Shown piece after piece: positions 17,301-25,347 of a stretch of DNA of 64,000 bases (positions within the stretch are counted from its first letter, which is position 1; the number at the start of each line of letters is the position of its first letter). The DNA lies in NCBI RefSeq assembly GCF_022842375.1, contig NZ_JALHPR010000014.1, positions 1 through 64,000 of the forward strand. Reading direction: 5' to 3'. The notes under the pieces were generated by a model that worked only from the letters and a program-made list of their open reading frames with translations, did not search any database and had not been told where the DNA came from. The translations under genes and the position numbers were made by a program. The DNA is from Elioraea sp. (lineage in GTDB: Bacteria > Pseudomonadota > Alphaproteobacteria > Acetobacterales > Acetobacteraceae).

Positions 17301-19092
17301 CGGGGGCGGCGCCGGACGGGTCGAGCAGGTAGGCGACGTTGCCAGAGAACACGAGCTCAAAGGGCGAGGAGGTGGCGACCACCGTCTGGAGGTTGAGCCA
17401 GAGCGTCGCCTCGCCTTCGTCGTTCGCATCGCCGTCATCGTTGAGGTCGACGGTGCGGTAGATCGAGTCGCTCGGCCGTGACGCGACGCCGGCATTGACG
17501 ATGTAGATCGCCCCGTCAGGCCCCTCAGCGAGGCCGTTCGGCGTCGGCAGCGTGAAGCCTGCCGCGTTCGCCTGCGAGAACCACAGCGTCGCCTCGCCTG
17601 CGTCGTTCGCATCGCCGTCCCTGTTTCGGTCGACCAGGCGATAGACGGCATCGGTGATGCCATCGCCCGCATAGACCGAACGATCCGAGGCCTGCAGCAG
17701 CGTGAACACGCTCTCCGTTGGCGAGGCGAGGCCGGATGCGTTGGTGTGGTCGAAGAACACCGTGACTTCGCCCGCGCCCGTAGCCCTGCCGTCGCCATCG
17801 AGGTCGCGCAGCAGCAGCACCTTGCCGCTGCCCGCGATTGCGCTGTCGCCCTGGTCGGCGAGCAGCACGCCCGTGACGGGCATCGTGACGCGGGGACCGA
17901 CGGAGGCCCCGGTCTCGGCGATCGCCAGCGAGCCGAACAGCCCCTCCGTCTCCTCCTCGGGCCCCGCCGCGAAATAGAGTCGGTCGGCGGCACCGAGGCT
18001 CTCGCCGTTGCCGAAGATCAGGTCCCACAGCCCGTCGATCACGATGGGCGCGCCGGTTGCTTCCGTCAGGAATCCTTCGAATGCCAGCGTCTCGGCGTCG
18101 AGGGCGAGGATGCGGCCGTCACCGAAATTGCCGACGAGCAGCGCGCCGTCGAAATCGCCCCACTCAGCCGGGGCGAGGGCAACGCCCCAGGGCGCGTTGA
18201 ACAGCCCATCGGCATCGGAGGTGGCGATGAGCTCGCCATCCAGCGTGTACTTGGCGATGAAACCGTCCGTTGACTCCTCCTCGCCTTCGGCAGCGTTGGC
18301 GAGCTTGGCGTAGGCGACGATCAGCACCTCCTCGCCGCGCGCGGCATCCGTCACCCGCTCGATGTTGAAGGGGGCGTAGAGGGCTGGGTCACGCCCGCCT
18401 GGCGCCTCGGTCAGCACGAAGCCGTCGGTGGCCACCCTGGCCCACGCGCCGTCATAGACCTCGATGGCGTTGCCCGGGAAATTCGCCGCGTAGAGGAACA
18501 GGCCGCTGCCGCTGTCGGCGCTGACCGTCACGCCCTTGTAGACGGCGCCGGTGGCGGAGTTGTCGATCACCACCGCGAAGGCATCCATGCGCTGCGCTGG
18601 CGTGGCGCCGAACTCGCCCCAGGCGGCGATCGTTCCATCCTCGCTCACCGTAATGAACCGCGCCGGCGCGTCGTCGAGCGCAGCACCCGTCAGGCTCGTG
18701 CCGTCGACCAGGAAGTCGGTCACGCTGCCGCTGAACACCTGCCCCGTGGGGTTCGAGGGGGGCATGACGGTGGCGGGCGTCGGGCTCGGCGCGGGCAGCG
18801 GAGTGCCATTGATGCTGGGCGGGTCGATCGCGATGGTGATCGGCTCTCCCCCCGGCGCACCGGGAACGCCCAGAACAGAAAGCCCGTCCTGCGTGAATGG
18901 CACCGTGGGGCTGTCGCCGACATAGAGCGTCACGCGGCTGGTGTCGGTGTTGGTGATCCACCAATGCCCGCCTGCACCGGCCGGGCGGATGGCAAGCCCC
19001 CAGGCATTGATGAAGGCCGGGTCGAGCATCAACGCGCCATCCTCGGCGCGGCTGGAAACGAGGTTGTCCTGGTCGAAGGCGGTGACGGGCAT
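14365..19092 (-). CDS. Giant secreted-type multi-propeller protein: TIGR03118-like, calcium-loop repeats, RCC1 repeats, Ig-like, RTX
   Basis: A 1575-residue acidic protein. Residues 1-385 resemble the TIGR03118 family (DPAFINAWGLAIRPAG). Residues 425-735 carry six DxDxDG-type calcium loops (DLDGDG, DRNRDGD, DLNDDGD, DRDGSG, DLDGSG, DRNGDG) spaced 57-63 residues apart, suggesting one per blade. Residues about 764-1140 are RCC1 repeats (LYTWGFGNFGRLGHG, LYAWGQNSNGQLGMG). Residues about 1152-1250 look like a Big_5 Ig-like domain (ITLTFTEAVM). The C-terminus has RTX nonapeptides (GGEGDDRLVAGRGRDLLSGG) and a hydrophobic tail ending AEDYAFV, which fits type I secretion. No T1SS genes are in the window. 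GGGGAGA precedes the ATG. A Fur-box-like site lies in its promoter region. Function is unknown; surface, matrix or adhesin roles are possible. Confidence 0.85.
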   Translation of the reverse strand: MPVTAFDQDNLVSSRAEDGALMLDPAFINAWGLAIRPAGAGGHWWITNTDTSRVTLYVGDSPTVPFTQDGLSVLGVPGAPGGEPITIAIDPPSINGTPLPAPSPTPATVMPPSNPTGQVFSGSVTDFLVDGTSLTGAALDDAPARFITVSEDGTIAAWGEFGATPAQRMDAFAVVIDNSATGAVYKGVTVSADSGSGLFLYAANFPGNAIEVYDGAWARVATDGFVLTEAPGGRDPALYAPFNIERVTDAARGEEVLIVAYAKLANAAEGEEESTDGFIAKYTLDGELIATSDADGLFNAPWGVALAPAEWGDFDGALLVGNFGDGRILALDAETLAFEGFLTEATGAPIVIDGLWDLIFGNGESLGAADRLYFAAGPEEETEGLFGSLAIAETGASVGPRVTMPVTGVLLADQGDSAIAGSGKVLLLRDLDGDGRATGAGEVTVFFDHTNASGLASPTESVFTLLQASDRSVYAGDGITDAVYRLVDRNRDGDANDAGEATLWFSQANAAGFTLPTPNGLAEGPDGAIYIVNAGVASRPSDSIYRTVDLNDDGDANDEGEATLWLNLQTVVATSSPFELVFSGNVAYLLDPSGAAPDTIWRIEDRDGSGMIEAATEVTAFAVKETAFGAPLDFALGQDGGTLLVWEWLDSARTSWSLYGLTDLDGSGAIDQARESVELWNSTLLPEGFTPFAGFAVAGDGLGNIVLTSNGAAPGQRFVVALEDRNGDGLYSADETTILASAVDTPDTLHRPRAVEFFEGPVAASNTALGAGNHFSLFLKDGVVYAAGENIEAQLSLREEGFDIPAPVPIALPDGFEGEIVSVSAGLVHGSLLTADGALYTWGFGNFGRLGHGDQENRTVATRVEALADETVVVATHGNGASYAITDTGALYAWGQNSNGQLGMGDLTNRLEPARVEVLAGKTIVAIATGTSHTLALTADGEVLAWGANRQGQLGSPDALSGSGAPLTRVTTPVKVEGLPDNVVSISASTLTSYAITADGRVFGWGEGRFGQLLQGTDNGDGTFDPASANVLVPVELTGLPGNVVDVKGGARWAVALTEDGDVYAWGPNDEGPTGGLDGDQAAESDASFHPTKIAALDAAFIVEIATGPNHVMARAADGRMFTFGANSDGRLGYVTEGLTTTPAMVQFPADAAPWLVTAEPYDNATGVVRNGPITLTFTEAVMRGEGTITLANLDDPSASITVDVTDASLVAINGRVVTLTLPEVLGPVTRYAISITEGAFRDGAGQAYAGIDADDAASFNIRTGAGVTVAPVSTAALKVSQEGGGTPPGTLQGGALLDPAALGAVETAPITLGGTTWARIENEGVWNGLKNLALDGFDAAWGDHLLVANFVDVRLDLADAGNTDLTLTVVGAKRGEIETAAGDDDVTVLLHSNTSDWSNVTVIKTGAGDDVITLGTVGASGLDDLLLADNAAPANGSFWNGRYDGRFSTVTVEAGAGDDVIIADGRMNLTAFGGEGDDRLVAGRGRDLLSGGEGDDVFVLSATTGQGDVILDFAGAGDEGGDQLELAGFGAGAALNHLGGGLWLASGAAGEASFMLLAGGAAVTALVAEDYAFV

Positions 19093-19128
19093 GCATCTCT
19101 CCCCGGTGCGGTTGACCCGAGGCTATCC

Positions 19129-19147
19129 GCAAATGAGAATCAATCGC
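19129..19147 (-). promoter_or_regulatory. Fur-box-like operator in the promoter region of the RTX propeller gene
   Basis: The 19 bases GCAAATGAGAATCAATCGC match the classical Fur consensus GATAATGATAATCATTATC at 13 of 19 positions, counted by hand. The site lies 37 bases upstream of the 19092 start, between a possible -35 (TTGCGA, minus strand near 19148) and a GATAGC-like -10. It suggests derepression under iron limitation. Confidence 0.45.
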
Positions 19148-19235
19148 AATACGAACGCGAACGCATGGCTGGCATGCCCGGCACGCCGGGTGGTCCGTGG
19201 GCGTTGGAGGGTGGAGATGCGGCGGGCGGGGAGGC

Positions 19236-19802
19236 TCAGCGCGCCGCGATGCGGGAGCGGTTCAGCGCCAGTTCCTGTTCGGTCAGCTGGAAGCCGACGA
19301 ACACCGAATATCCGGCGGCGCGCTGCGCCTCGCTCACCGGCAGGGTGAGGCGGATCTCCTCGCCGCGCACGCGCAGCCGCTGCGTGTTGGCGGGGAACTC
19401 GGCAGCGATCGCGTAGACGGCCTTGTCGAGGATGCGCTCACCGTCCGTCGCCACCGCGACGAAGTAGGGGAGCGACAGGGTGCGTCCGGTCGCGGCTGGC
19501 CCGCGCGCGATCTCGAGCCCCATCGTCAGCGTCACCTCCACGGCCGTCTGGCGGTCGACGAAGCGGCAGGAGCCATCGAGCGTCGTGATCCGGGCAGCGA
19601 CGACGAGGTCGGTCAGGTCGCGCGAATCGGGGGTGCGGAAGCGCACCAGGTCGGCCGTGTCGGTCGGCGACCCGACATTCGGGCAATCGGCGCGCAGCGA
19701 GGAAGCGCGCGGCGCCTCGCCCGTGCCGCCCGAGCTGAGGCCGAGCGTCTCGCAGCCCGCGAGCGCGAGGGCAGCGAGGGGGAGAAGGAGCCTAGCGCGC
19801 AT
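19236..19802 (-). CDS. Putative outer-membrane or periplasmic lipoprotein, unknown function
   Basis: A 188-residue protein with a clean type II signal peptide: [17 protein letters not shown], where LALAGC is a lipobox and Cys17 would be lipidated. The mature part is a mostly beta-type sequence with [19 protein letters not shown] and [19 protein letters not shown] recognise no enzymatic motif; similar short lipoproteins are common in Rhodospirillales. The start overlaps the 3' end of the CDGSH gene by 11 bases, so the two are probably one transcript. Confidence 0.8.
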   Translation of the reverse strand: MRARLLLPLAALALAGCETLGLSSGGTGEAPRASSLRADCPNVGSPTDTADLVRFRTPDSRDLTDLVVAARITTLDGSCRFVDRQTAVEVTLTMGLEIARGPAATGRTLSLPYFVAVATDGERILDKAVYAIAAEFPANTQRLRVRGEEIRLTLPVSEAQRAAGYSVFVGFQLTEQELALNRSRIAAR

Positions 19803-20088
19803 CGGCCGAGAGCCCGGTGTGGCTGCCGTCGCAGAACGGCGTCTCCTTCGTCGCCTTGCAGCCGCAGAACCAGACCGTGTCGTCCTTCTCGGCCCGCCAG
19901 ATCATCGGCTTGAGGCCGGTTCCCTTGTGTGCGCCGTCGCAGAAAGGCTGCGTCGCGGAGAGGCCGCAGGAGCACCAGAAATACTTCTCGCCGGCCTTCA
20001 CATCCACGCCGTAGGGTGCCGCTTGCGCCACGACCGGCTTGGCCATCCTGCCGTCGCCCGCGCCATCAGCCGTTCCAGCCTCGCTCAT
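19792..20088 (-). CDS. Dual CDGSH iron-sulfur domain protein
   Basis: A 98-residue protein with two complete CDGSH cluster-binding motifs, [16 protein letters not shown] and [16 protein letters not shown]. Each gives the 3Cys:1His ligand set of a [2Fe-2S] cluster, so the protein is a tandem mitoNEET-like type. Roles in electron or cluster transfer are known for the family; the partner here is unknown. An alternative start at 20046 (MAKPVV) would give 84 residues and keep both motifs. It is divergent from ispH, itself a [4Fe-4S] enzyme, with about 80 bases between. Confidence 0.92.
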   Translation of the reverse strand: MSEAGTADGAGDGRMAKPVVAQAAPYGVDVKAGEKYFWCSCGLSATQPFCDGAHKGTGLKPMIWRAEKDDTVWFCGCKATKETPFCDGSHTGLSADAR

Positions 20089-20166
20089 CCGCCCGCTCAC
20101 CCTCGCTTGTGCGCTCACCGCTCCGCGCGGCACTATGCGCAGGCCCAGCAACAGCGGCAACAACCG

Positions 20167-21162
20167 ATGCGCGAAGTACTCCCTGTGGATCAATCCGCCG
20201 ACCAGCGCCCCGCCCTCACGGTGAGGCTCGCCGGCCCGCGCGGCTTCTGCGCCGGCGTCGACCGCGCGATCAAGATCGTCGAGGAGGCGCTGCGCCGCTT
20301 CGGCCCGCCGGTCTACGTGCGGCATGAGATCGTGCACAACCGCTTCGTGGTCGAGAGCCTCGAGGCGAAGGGAGCCGTGTTCGTCGAGGAGCTCGGCGAG
20401 GTGCCGGCGCGCGACCATCGTGACCATGTGCCCGTCGTGTTCTCGGCCCATGGCGTGCCCAAGGCGGTGCCAGCCGATGCCGAGGCGCGCGGCCTCTACC
20501 AGCTCGACGCCACCTGCCCGCTCGTGACCAAGGTGCACCGCGAGGCGGAGAAGCACTTCGCCGCCGACCGACACCTGATCCTGATCGGCCACGAAGGCCA
20601 CCCGGAGGTGATCGGCACGATGGGGCAGCTGCCGCCGGGTGCCGTGACGCTGGTCGAGGATGTGGCCGGTGCGATGACCGTGCCCGTGCCCGCGGCGAGC
20701 CACCTCGCCTACATCACGCAGACGACGCTGTCGGTCGACGACACGGCCGAGATCATCGCCGCCCTGCGCACGCGCTTCCCCGCGATCGAGGGCCCGCGGC
20801 GGGAGGACATCTGCTACGCGACGACGAACCGCCAGGCCGCCGTGAAGGCGATCGCGCCGGGGGCCGACATGGTGATCGTGATCGGCGCGCCGAACAGCTC
20901 CAACTCCCTCCGCCTGGTCGAGGTGGCCTCGCGCTCCGGCTGCCCGCGGGCGATGATGGTGCAGCGTGCGCGCGAGCTCGACCTCGATACGCTCGGCAGC
21001 GTCGCGATCCTCGGCCTCACCGCCGGCGCCTCCGCCCCCGAGCTGCTGGTCGATGAGCTGATCGACCATCTCCGCACGCGCTTCTCCGTCACGGTCGAGG
21101 AGGTGCGGGTGGCGGAGGAGGACGTTGTGTTCCGGCTTCCGCCAGCACTCGCCACGGCCTGA
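20167..21162 (+). CDS. ispH: 4-hydroxy-3-methylbut-2-enyl diphosphate reductase
   Basis: A 331-residue [4Fe-4S] enzyme that makes IPP and DMAPP in the last step of the MEP isoprenoid pathway. The three cluster cysteines are in [24 protein letters not shown] and [11 protein letters not shown]. The SAHGVP and EVIGTMGQ stretches are typical. The ATG at 20167 gives the family N-terminus; longer in-frame starts run through the CDGSH gene. thrB follows after 10 bases and then rnhA, an arrangement common in this group. Confidence 0.97.
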   Translation: MREVLPVDQSADQRPALTVRLAGPRGFCAGVDRAIKIVEEALRRFGPPVYVRHEIVHNRFVVESLEAKGAVFVEELGEVPARDHRDHVPVVFSAHGVPKAVPADAEARGLYQLDATCPLVTKVHREAEKHFAADRHLILIGHEGHPEVIGTMGQLPPGAVTLVEDVAGAMTVPVPAASHLAYITQTTLSVDDTAEIIAALRTRFPAIEGPRREDICYATTNRQAAVKAIAPGADMVIVIGAPNSSNSLRLVEVASRSGCPRAMMVQRARELDLDTLGSVAILGLTAGASAPELLVDELIDHLRTRFSVTVEEVRVAEEDVVFRLPPALATA

Positions 21163-21172
21163 GGCTCCCTTC

Positions 21173-22135
21173 ATGGCCGTCTATACCGAGGTGTCCGACG
21201 AGGCGCTTGCCGATTTCCTCGCCGCCTACGACATCGGCGGCGCGATCTCGTTCAAGGGCATCGCCGAGGGCGTGGAGAACAGCAACTACCTGCTGCTGAC
21301 GACCGCGGGCCAATACGTCCTCACCCTCTACGAGAAGCGGGTCGACCCTGCCGACCTGCCCTACTACCTCGGGCTGATGACGCATCTCGCCGCGCATGGC
21401 CTCACCTGCCCGCTGCCGGTCGCGGCGCGTGATGGCGCCCTCTCGCGCACCCTCTGCGGCCGCCCCGCGGCGGTGCAGACCTTCCTGCCGGGCGTATGGC
21501 CACGCCGTGTGCGGAACGAGCATTGCGGCGCGGTCGGCACCGCTCTCGCCACGCTGCATGCGGCCGGCGAGGGCTTCGCGCTCACCCGCGCCAATGCGCT
21601 CGGGCCATCTGGCTGGCGGCCGCTCTACGCGCGCTGTGCCGGCCGGGCGGACGAGGTGCGCCCCGGCCTTGGCGGGGAGATCGAAGCAGCGCTCGAGGCC
21701 ATCCTCGGTGCGTGGCCGGAAGGATTGCCGAAGGGCCATATCCACGCCGACCTGTTCCCCGACAACGTGTTCTTCCTGGGCGACCGGCTCTCGGGCCTGA
21801 TCGATTTCTACTTCGCCTGCACCGACCTCTACGCCTACGACGTGGCCGTGTGCCTGAACGCCTGGTGCTTCGAGCCGGACGCGTCTTTCAACGTGACGAA
21901 GGCGAAGCTGCTGCTCGGTGGCTACACCGCCCGTCGCCCCTTCACGGCGGCCGAGCGCGCCGCACTGCCAACGCTTGCCGCCGGTGCCGCGCTGCGCTTC
22001 CTGCTGACGCGGCTGCATGACTGGCTGCACCACCCGCCCGGCGCGTTCGTGACGCCGAAGGACCCGCTGGAGTACGCGCGCAAGCTGCGCTTCCATCGCG
22101 CGGCGCGGAGCGAGAGGGATTACGGGCTTGACTGA
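21173..22135 (+). CDS. thrB: Homoserine kinase, type II (APH-fold)
   Basis: A 320-residue kinase phosphorylating homoserine for threonine synthesis. It is of the aminoglycoside-phosphotransferase fold used in Alphaproteobacteria, not the GHMP type. The catalytic loop [11 protein letters not shown] and the metal-binding [10 protein letters not shown] are both seen near residues 195-225; the N-terminus has [13 protein letters not shown]. The ribosome site is weak, consistent with coupling to ispH. rnhA overlaps its end by 8 bases. Confidence 0.95.
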   Translation: MAVYTEVSDEALADFLAAYDIGGAISFKGIAEGVENSNYLLLTTAGQYVLTLYEKRVDPADLPYYLGLMTHLAAHGLTCPLPVAARDGALSRTLCGRPAAVQTFLPGVWPRRVRNEHCGAVGTALATLHAAGEGFALTRANALGPSGWRPLYARCAGRADEVRPGLGGEIEAALEAILGAWPEGLPKGHIHADLFPDNVFFLGDRLSGLIDFYFACTDLYAYDVAVCLNAWCFEPDASFNVTKAKLLLGGYTARRPFTAAERAALPTLAAGAALRFLLTRLHDWLHHPPGAFVTPKDPLEYARKLRFHRAARSERDYGLD

Positions 22136-22583
22136 AGCGGCTCCCGTTCGGATCGAAGCCTGGACCGATGGCGGCTGCAAGCCGAACCCGGGGCCTGGCG
22201 GGTGGGGCGCCATCCTCTGCTGGAACGGTCATGAGAAGGAGCTCTCGGGCGCCAATCCGCAGACCACGAACAACCGCATGGAACTCACCGCCGCCATCGC
22301 CGTGCTGGAGGCGCTGAAGCGCCCGTCGCACATCGTGATCCATACCGACAGCGAGTATGTGCGCAACGGCGTGACGCGCTGGGTGAAGGGCTGGGTGCGC
22401 AACAACTGGCGCAACGCGGCGCGCGACCCCGTCGCCAACATGGACCTCTGGAAGCAACTGCTCGAGGCCCAGAAGCGCCACGAGGTGGAATGGAAGTGGG
22501 TGCGCGGCCATGCCGGCGACGTGATGAACGAACGCGCCGACGTGCTGGCCACCGCCGCGCGAGAGGGACTGGCGCAGGGCTAG
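22128..22583 (+). CDS. rnhA: Ribonuclease HI
   Basis: A 151-residue RNase H that cuts RNA in RNA-DNA hybrids. All catalytic carboxylates are present: Asp14 ([15 protein letters not shown]), Glu52 (NNRMELTA), Asp74 (IHTDSEYV) and Asp138 (NERADVLA), with His128 nearby. The basic handle [10 protein letters not shown] is present. The start is TTG at 22128, inside the thrB end and behind GAGAGGG. The stop overlaps the stop of the convergent DUF3137 gene. Confidence 0.97.
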   Translation: MTEAAPVRIEAWTDGGCKPNPGPGGWGAILCWNGHEKELSGANPQTTNNRMELTAAIAVLEALKRPSHIVIHTDSEYVRNGVTRWVKGWVRNNWRNAARDPVANMDLWKQLLEAQKRHEVEWKWVRGHAGDVMNERADVLATAAREGLAQG

Positions 22584-23578
22584 CCCGCCCGTCCCTCCAG
22601 CACATCGATCAGCCGGTGGACGACCATGATCTCGTCCATCAGCGCATGCGCCTCCTCGCCCAGCCGCTCCACCGGGCGGAACAGGCCGCCGACGGTGAAG
22701 CTGTTGCCGCCCTTCGGCAGCAGCAGGATGAACCGCGTGCCTGAGAAACCGGCATCGAGCCTGCGCCAGCCAGCTGTGGCAGCCAGCCGCGCGAGCGTCC
22801 CGGCAAGGCCAGGGCCGATCACGCCAAGCGCTGCCTCGCCATCCTCCGCCCAGAGGGTCAGGTGGCGGGAGAAGCCGGCATCAGGCACCGCGATGCGGCG
22901 GAAGCCGAGACGTTCGAGGATGGAGGCGGCCGGCCGCCAGTCGCACACCAAGGGAATGCGCGGGCCGCGGAGAATGATCCGCGTTGGGATGGCGGCGGGC
23001 GTTTCGATGAGGAACAGCAGGCCCTTGAAGACCGTGCTCTCCTTCGTCGTGGTCGTGCGGTTCTGGCCCGTGCCGGTCGTGCGCGTGCTCATGTTGAACA
23101 GCCTGATCTCGGCCAGGACGAAATCCGTCCCGTGATGGCTGCCGCTGAACACGTCATCGAGCGTGTGGTGCGCGAAGGGGGCGACAATCGGCAGGCTGCG
23201 CAGGCGGCCAAGCACCTCATGCGCCGCGGAGCCGGTGCGGGTCATGCCGCCGATCGCATCGCACACGAGCGGGGTCACGGCATCGCGCGCCGCGGCGCGG
23301 TAGACGCCGGCGTAATACACAAGCGCTGACCCGGCCACCAGGATGCCCACGAACGCGAAGGCCGCGAGACCGATCGCCTCGACCGAGAGGGAGAGCACCA
23401 TCACGACGATCGCGGCGACAAGGCCGCCACCGCAGCGCGCGCGGTACTTCGCCTGCATCGCCGCGAGACCGGGCAGGGCAGCGGCAAGCCGGGTCGCGAG
23501 CAGGGCATCGAGCCGCGACGTCCGCGCGGCGGAATCGTCTCCGGCGGCGTTCCCTGCGACATCCGTTCCATCCGTCAT
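22580..23578 (-). CDS. DUF3137-like membrane protein
   Basis: A 332-residue protein with two adjacent membrane helices (about residues 45-95: [22 protein letters not shown], broken, then [17 protein letters not shown]) and a large cytoplasmic C-terminal part. The pattern with [31 protein letters not shown] and [17 protein letters not shown] fits the uncharacterised DUF3137 family. Function is unknown. The start at 23578 is the first ATG close to the conserved region; the ribosome site is weak. It is divergent from the DJ-1 family gene and shares a CTAG with the rnhA stop. Confidence 0.75.
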   Translation of the reverse strand: MTDGTDVAGNAAGDDSAARTSRLDALLATRLAAALPGLAAMQAKYRARCGGGLVAAIVVMVLSLSVEAIGLAAFAFVGILVAGSALVYYAGVYRAAARDAVTPLVCDAIGGMTRTGSAAHEVLGRLRSLPIVAPFAHHTLDDVFSGSHHGTDFVLAEIRLFNMSTRTTGTGQNRTTTTKESTVFKGLLFLIETPAAIPTRIILRGPRIPLVCDWRPAASILERLGFRRIAVPDAGFSRHLTLWAEDGEAALGVIGPGLAGTLARLAATAGWRRLDAGFSGTRFILLLPKGGNSFTVGGLFRPVERLGEEAHALMDEIMVVHRLIDVLEGRAG

Positions 23579-23702
23579 CGGAACAGTCTGCGGTGCAAAC
23601 GTTGCGGCTGTCGAGTCTGGGCACAGCATCGTGGCCGCGGGCCGCAACCAATGCCCGCTCCCACCGTTTATTCCTGACGCAACCATGACGGAGCACGAGA
23701 CC

Positions 23703-24401
23703 ATGGCACGGATCCTGATCGTGCTGACGAGCCACGCAACGCTCGGCAATACCGGCAAGGCCACGGGGTTCTATTTCGAGGAGCTCGCGGTTCCCTACTG
23801 GGCCTTTCGCGACGCCGGCCACAGCGTCGACCTCGCCAGCATCGCGGGCGGCAAGCCGCCGCATGACCCGGAAAGCCTGAAGGAGAACCACGAGGCCGTC
23901 ACCCGCTTCCTCGCCGACAAGGACGCAGCCGCCTCGCTGTCACGCACGCTGCCGATCGAGGCGGCCAAGGCCGGCGCGTACGACGCCGTGTTCCTCCCCG
24001 GCGGCCACGGGACGATGTGGGACCTGCCGGGCAACACCGCACTCGCCCGCGTGATCGGCGCGATCTTCGATGCCGGCGGTGCGGTCGGGGCGGTGTGCCA
24101 CGGCCCGGCAGGCCTCATCGACGCGAAGGGGGCCGATGGGCTGCCGATCGTGCGCGGCAGGCGCGTCAACGGCTTCACCGACAGCGAGGAGAAGGCATCG
24201 GGCCTCGGCGGCACCGTGCCGTTCCTGCTCGAGACGCGGCTTCGCGAGACAGGAGCGAAGTTCGAGGGCGGGGCCGATTTCCAGCCCTATGCCGTGCGCG
24301 ACGGAATGCTCGTGACGGGGCAGAACCCTGCCTCGTCAGCGAACGTCGCCGCGTTGATGCTCGACATCCTGAAGGAGCGGTCCTCGGTCCGCGCGGCCTG
24401 A
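23703..24401 (+). CDS. DJ-1/PfpI family protein (type 1 glutamine amidotransferase-like)
   Basis: A 232-residue protein with the DJ-1/PfpI nucleophile elbow VGAVCHGPAGL (Cys132) and a conserved acidic residue in GFYFEELAVP (Glu27). LPGGHGTMWDLPGN is also typical. It is closest in pattern to the chaperone/glyoxalase III-like branch (HchA/YajL relatives); deglycase, glyoxalase and amidase activities are reported in the superfamily, and which applies is not readable here. GGAG precedes the ATG at 23703; an upstream in-frame ATG at 23685 is possible. Confidence 0.9.
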   Translation: MARILIVLTSHATLGNTGKATGFYFEELAVPYWAFRDAGHSVDLASIAGGKPPHDPESLKENHEAVTRFLADKDAAASLSRTLPIEAAKAGAYDAVFLPGGHGTMWDLPGNTALARVIGAIFDAGGAVGAVCHGPAGLIDAKGADGLPIVRGRRVNGFTDSEEKASGLGGTVPFLLETRLRETGAKFEGGADFQPYAVRDGMLVTGQNPASSANVAALMLDILKERSSVRAA

Positions 24402-24429
24402 GGGGTGGGCGGGGGGCAGGGCGCCCCCC

Positions 24430-24753
24430 TTACCCCTTCGCCAGGCGCTTGGCGTTCGCCCGCACCGCGCGGCGGGCCGGGCCGATCGCCGCCATGGCGA
24501 CGGAAACGGGGTCGCCGCCCGCCATCGCCCGCGCCGTCGCGGCCCCCGCCCCCTGCGCCACGGCGGCGAATTTCTCCGCCACCATCAGCGTCATCTCGCC
24601 CATGTCGCCAGGCTTCGGCGAGACGAGGCCGAGCGCCATCATCTGCAGCCGCGCCGGCACCACGAACGCCGCCTGCCAGGCCATCGCCGAGAGGGCGAGG
24701 TTCAGGCGGAAGGCCGCCTGGCCGGCGCGCAACGGATCGTTCCGGCGGCTCAA
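24430..24753 (-). CDS. Small helical protein, possible phasin-like
   Basis: A 107-residue, Ala/Met-rich, mostly helical protein (AMAWQAAFVVPARLQMMALG, AVAQGAGAATARAMAGG) with a basic tail. Its composition and amphipathic helices resemble short phasin-like proteins of Rhodospirillales, but no firm motif can be shown. Its ATG overlaps the peroxiredoxin stop as ATGA, so the two are translationally coupled. Confidence 0.6.
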   Translation of the reverse strand: MSRRNDPLRAGQAAFRLNLALSAMAWQAAFVVPARLQMMALGLVSPKPGDMGEMTLMVAEKFAAVAQGAGAATARAMAGGDPVSVAMAAIGPARRAVRANAKRLAKG

Positions 24754-25232
24754 AGGGCCGCGAGAACGGCTTCCGCCTTGCTCACCTCAAACCCACCGGG
24801 GGCCTCGACGGCCAGGTGCGTCACCTTCCCGTCCTTCGCCACGAGGGCAAAGCGCTGGCTGCGTACACCGAGGCCGCGGGCGATCAGGTCAAGCTCGAGG
24901 CCCATCGCCTTGGTGAAGGCGCCCGATCCGTCGGCGAGCATGACGATCTTCTCGCCGACCGACTGGTCCTTTGCCCAGGCGCCCATCACGAACGCATCGT
25001 TCACCGCCATGCACACGATGAGGTCGACGCCCTTGGCCTTCATCGCGTCGATATTCGTGACGAAGCCGGGCAGGTGCTTGGCGCTGCAGGTCGGCGTGAA
25101 TGCCCCCGGAACGGCGAAGAGGACCGCCGTCTTGCCGGCGAACAGCTCCGCCGTGTCGACCTCGCGCGGGCCCTCTGCCGTTGCCTGCATCAGCTTCATC
25201 GCCGGAATGCTGTCACCGACCTTGATCGTCAT
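24750..25232 (-). CDS. Peroxiredoxin, Prx5-type
   Basis: A 160-residue thiol peroxidase. The active-site motif PGAFTPTCSAKHLPGF, with peroxidatic Cys49, is that of the Prx5 (atypical 2-Cys or glutaredoxin-dependent) class, which removes H2O2 and alkyl hydroperoxides. A second cysteine lies in DLIVCMAVNDAFVM. AAGGAG precedes the ATG. The downstream 107-residue gene overlaps by 4 bases. Confidence 0.95.
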   Translation of the reverse strand: MTIKVGDSIPAMKLMQATAEGPREVDTAELFAGKTAVLFAVPGAFTPTCSAKHLPGFVTNIDAMKAKGVDLIVCMAVNDAFVMGAWAKDQSVGEKIVMLADGSGAFTKAMGLELDLIARGLGVRSQRFALVAKDGKVTHLAVEAPGGFEVSKAEAVLAAL

Positions 25233-25347
25233 CGCTCGCCTCTCCTTGTGGCGCGCCCCACGTATCCGGGCGCCCGTCCCTCGATCGTCGGTATAGCGCG
25301 GTGGCGCGGAAACGCCAGGGGGAGAGCCGGGGGGCAGGCGCCCGGAT

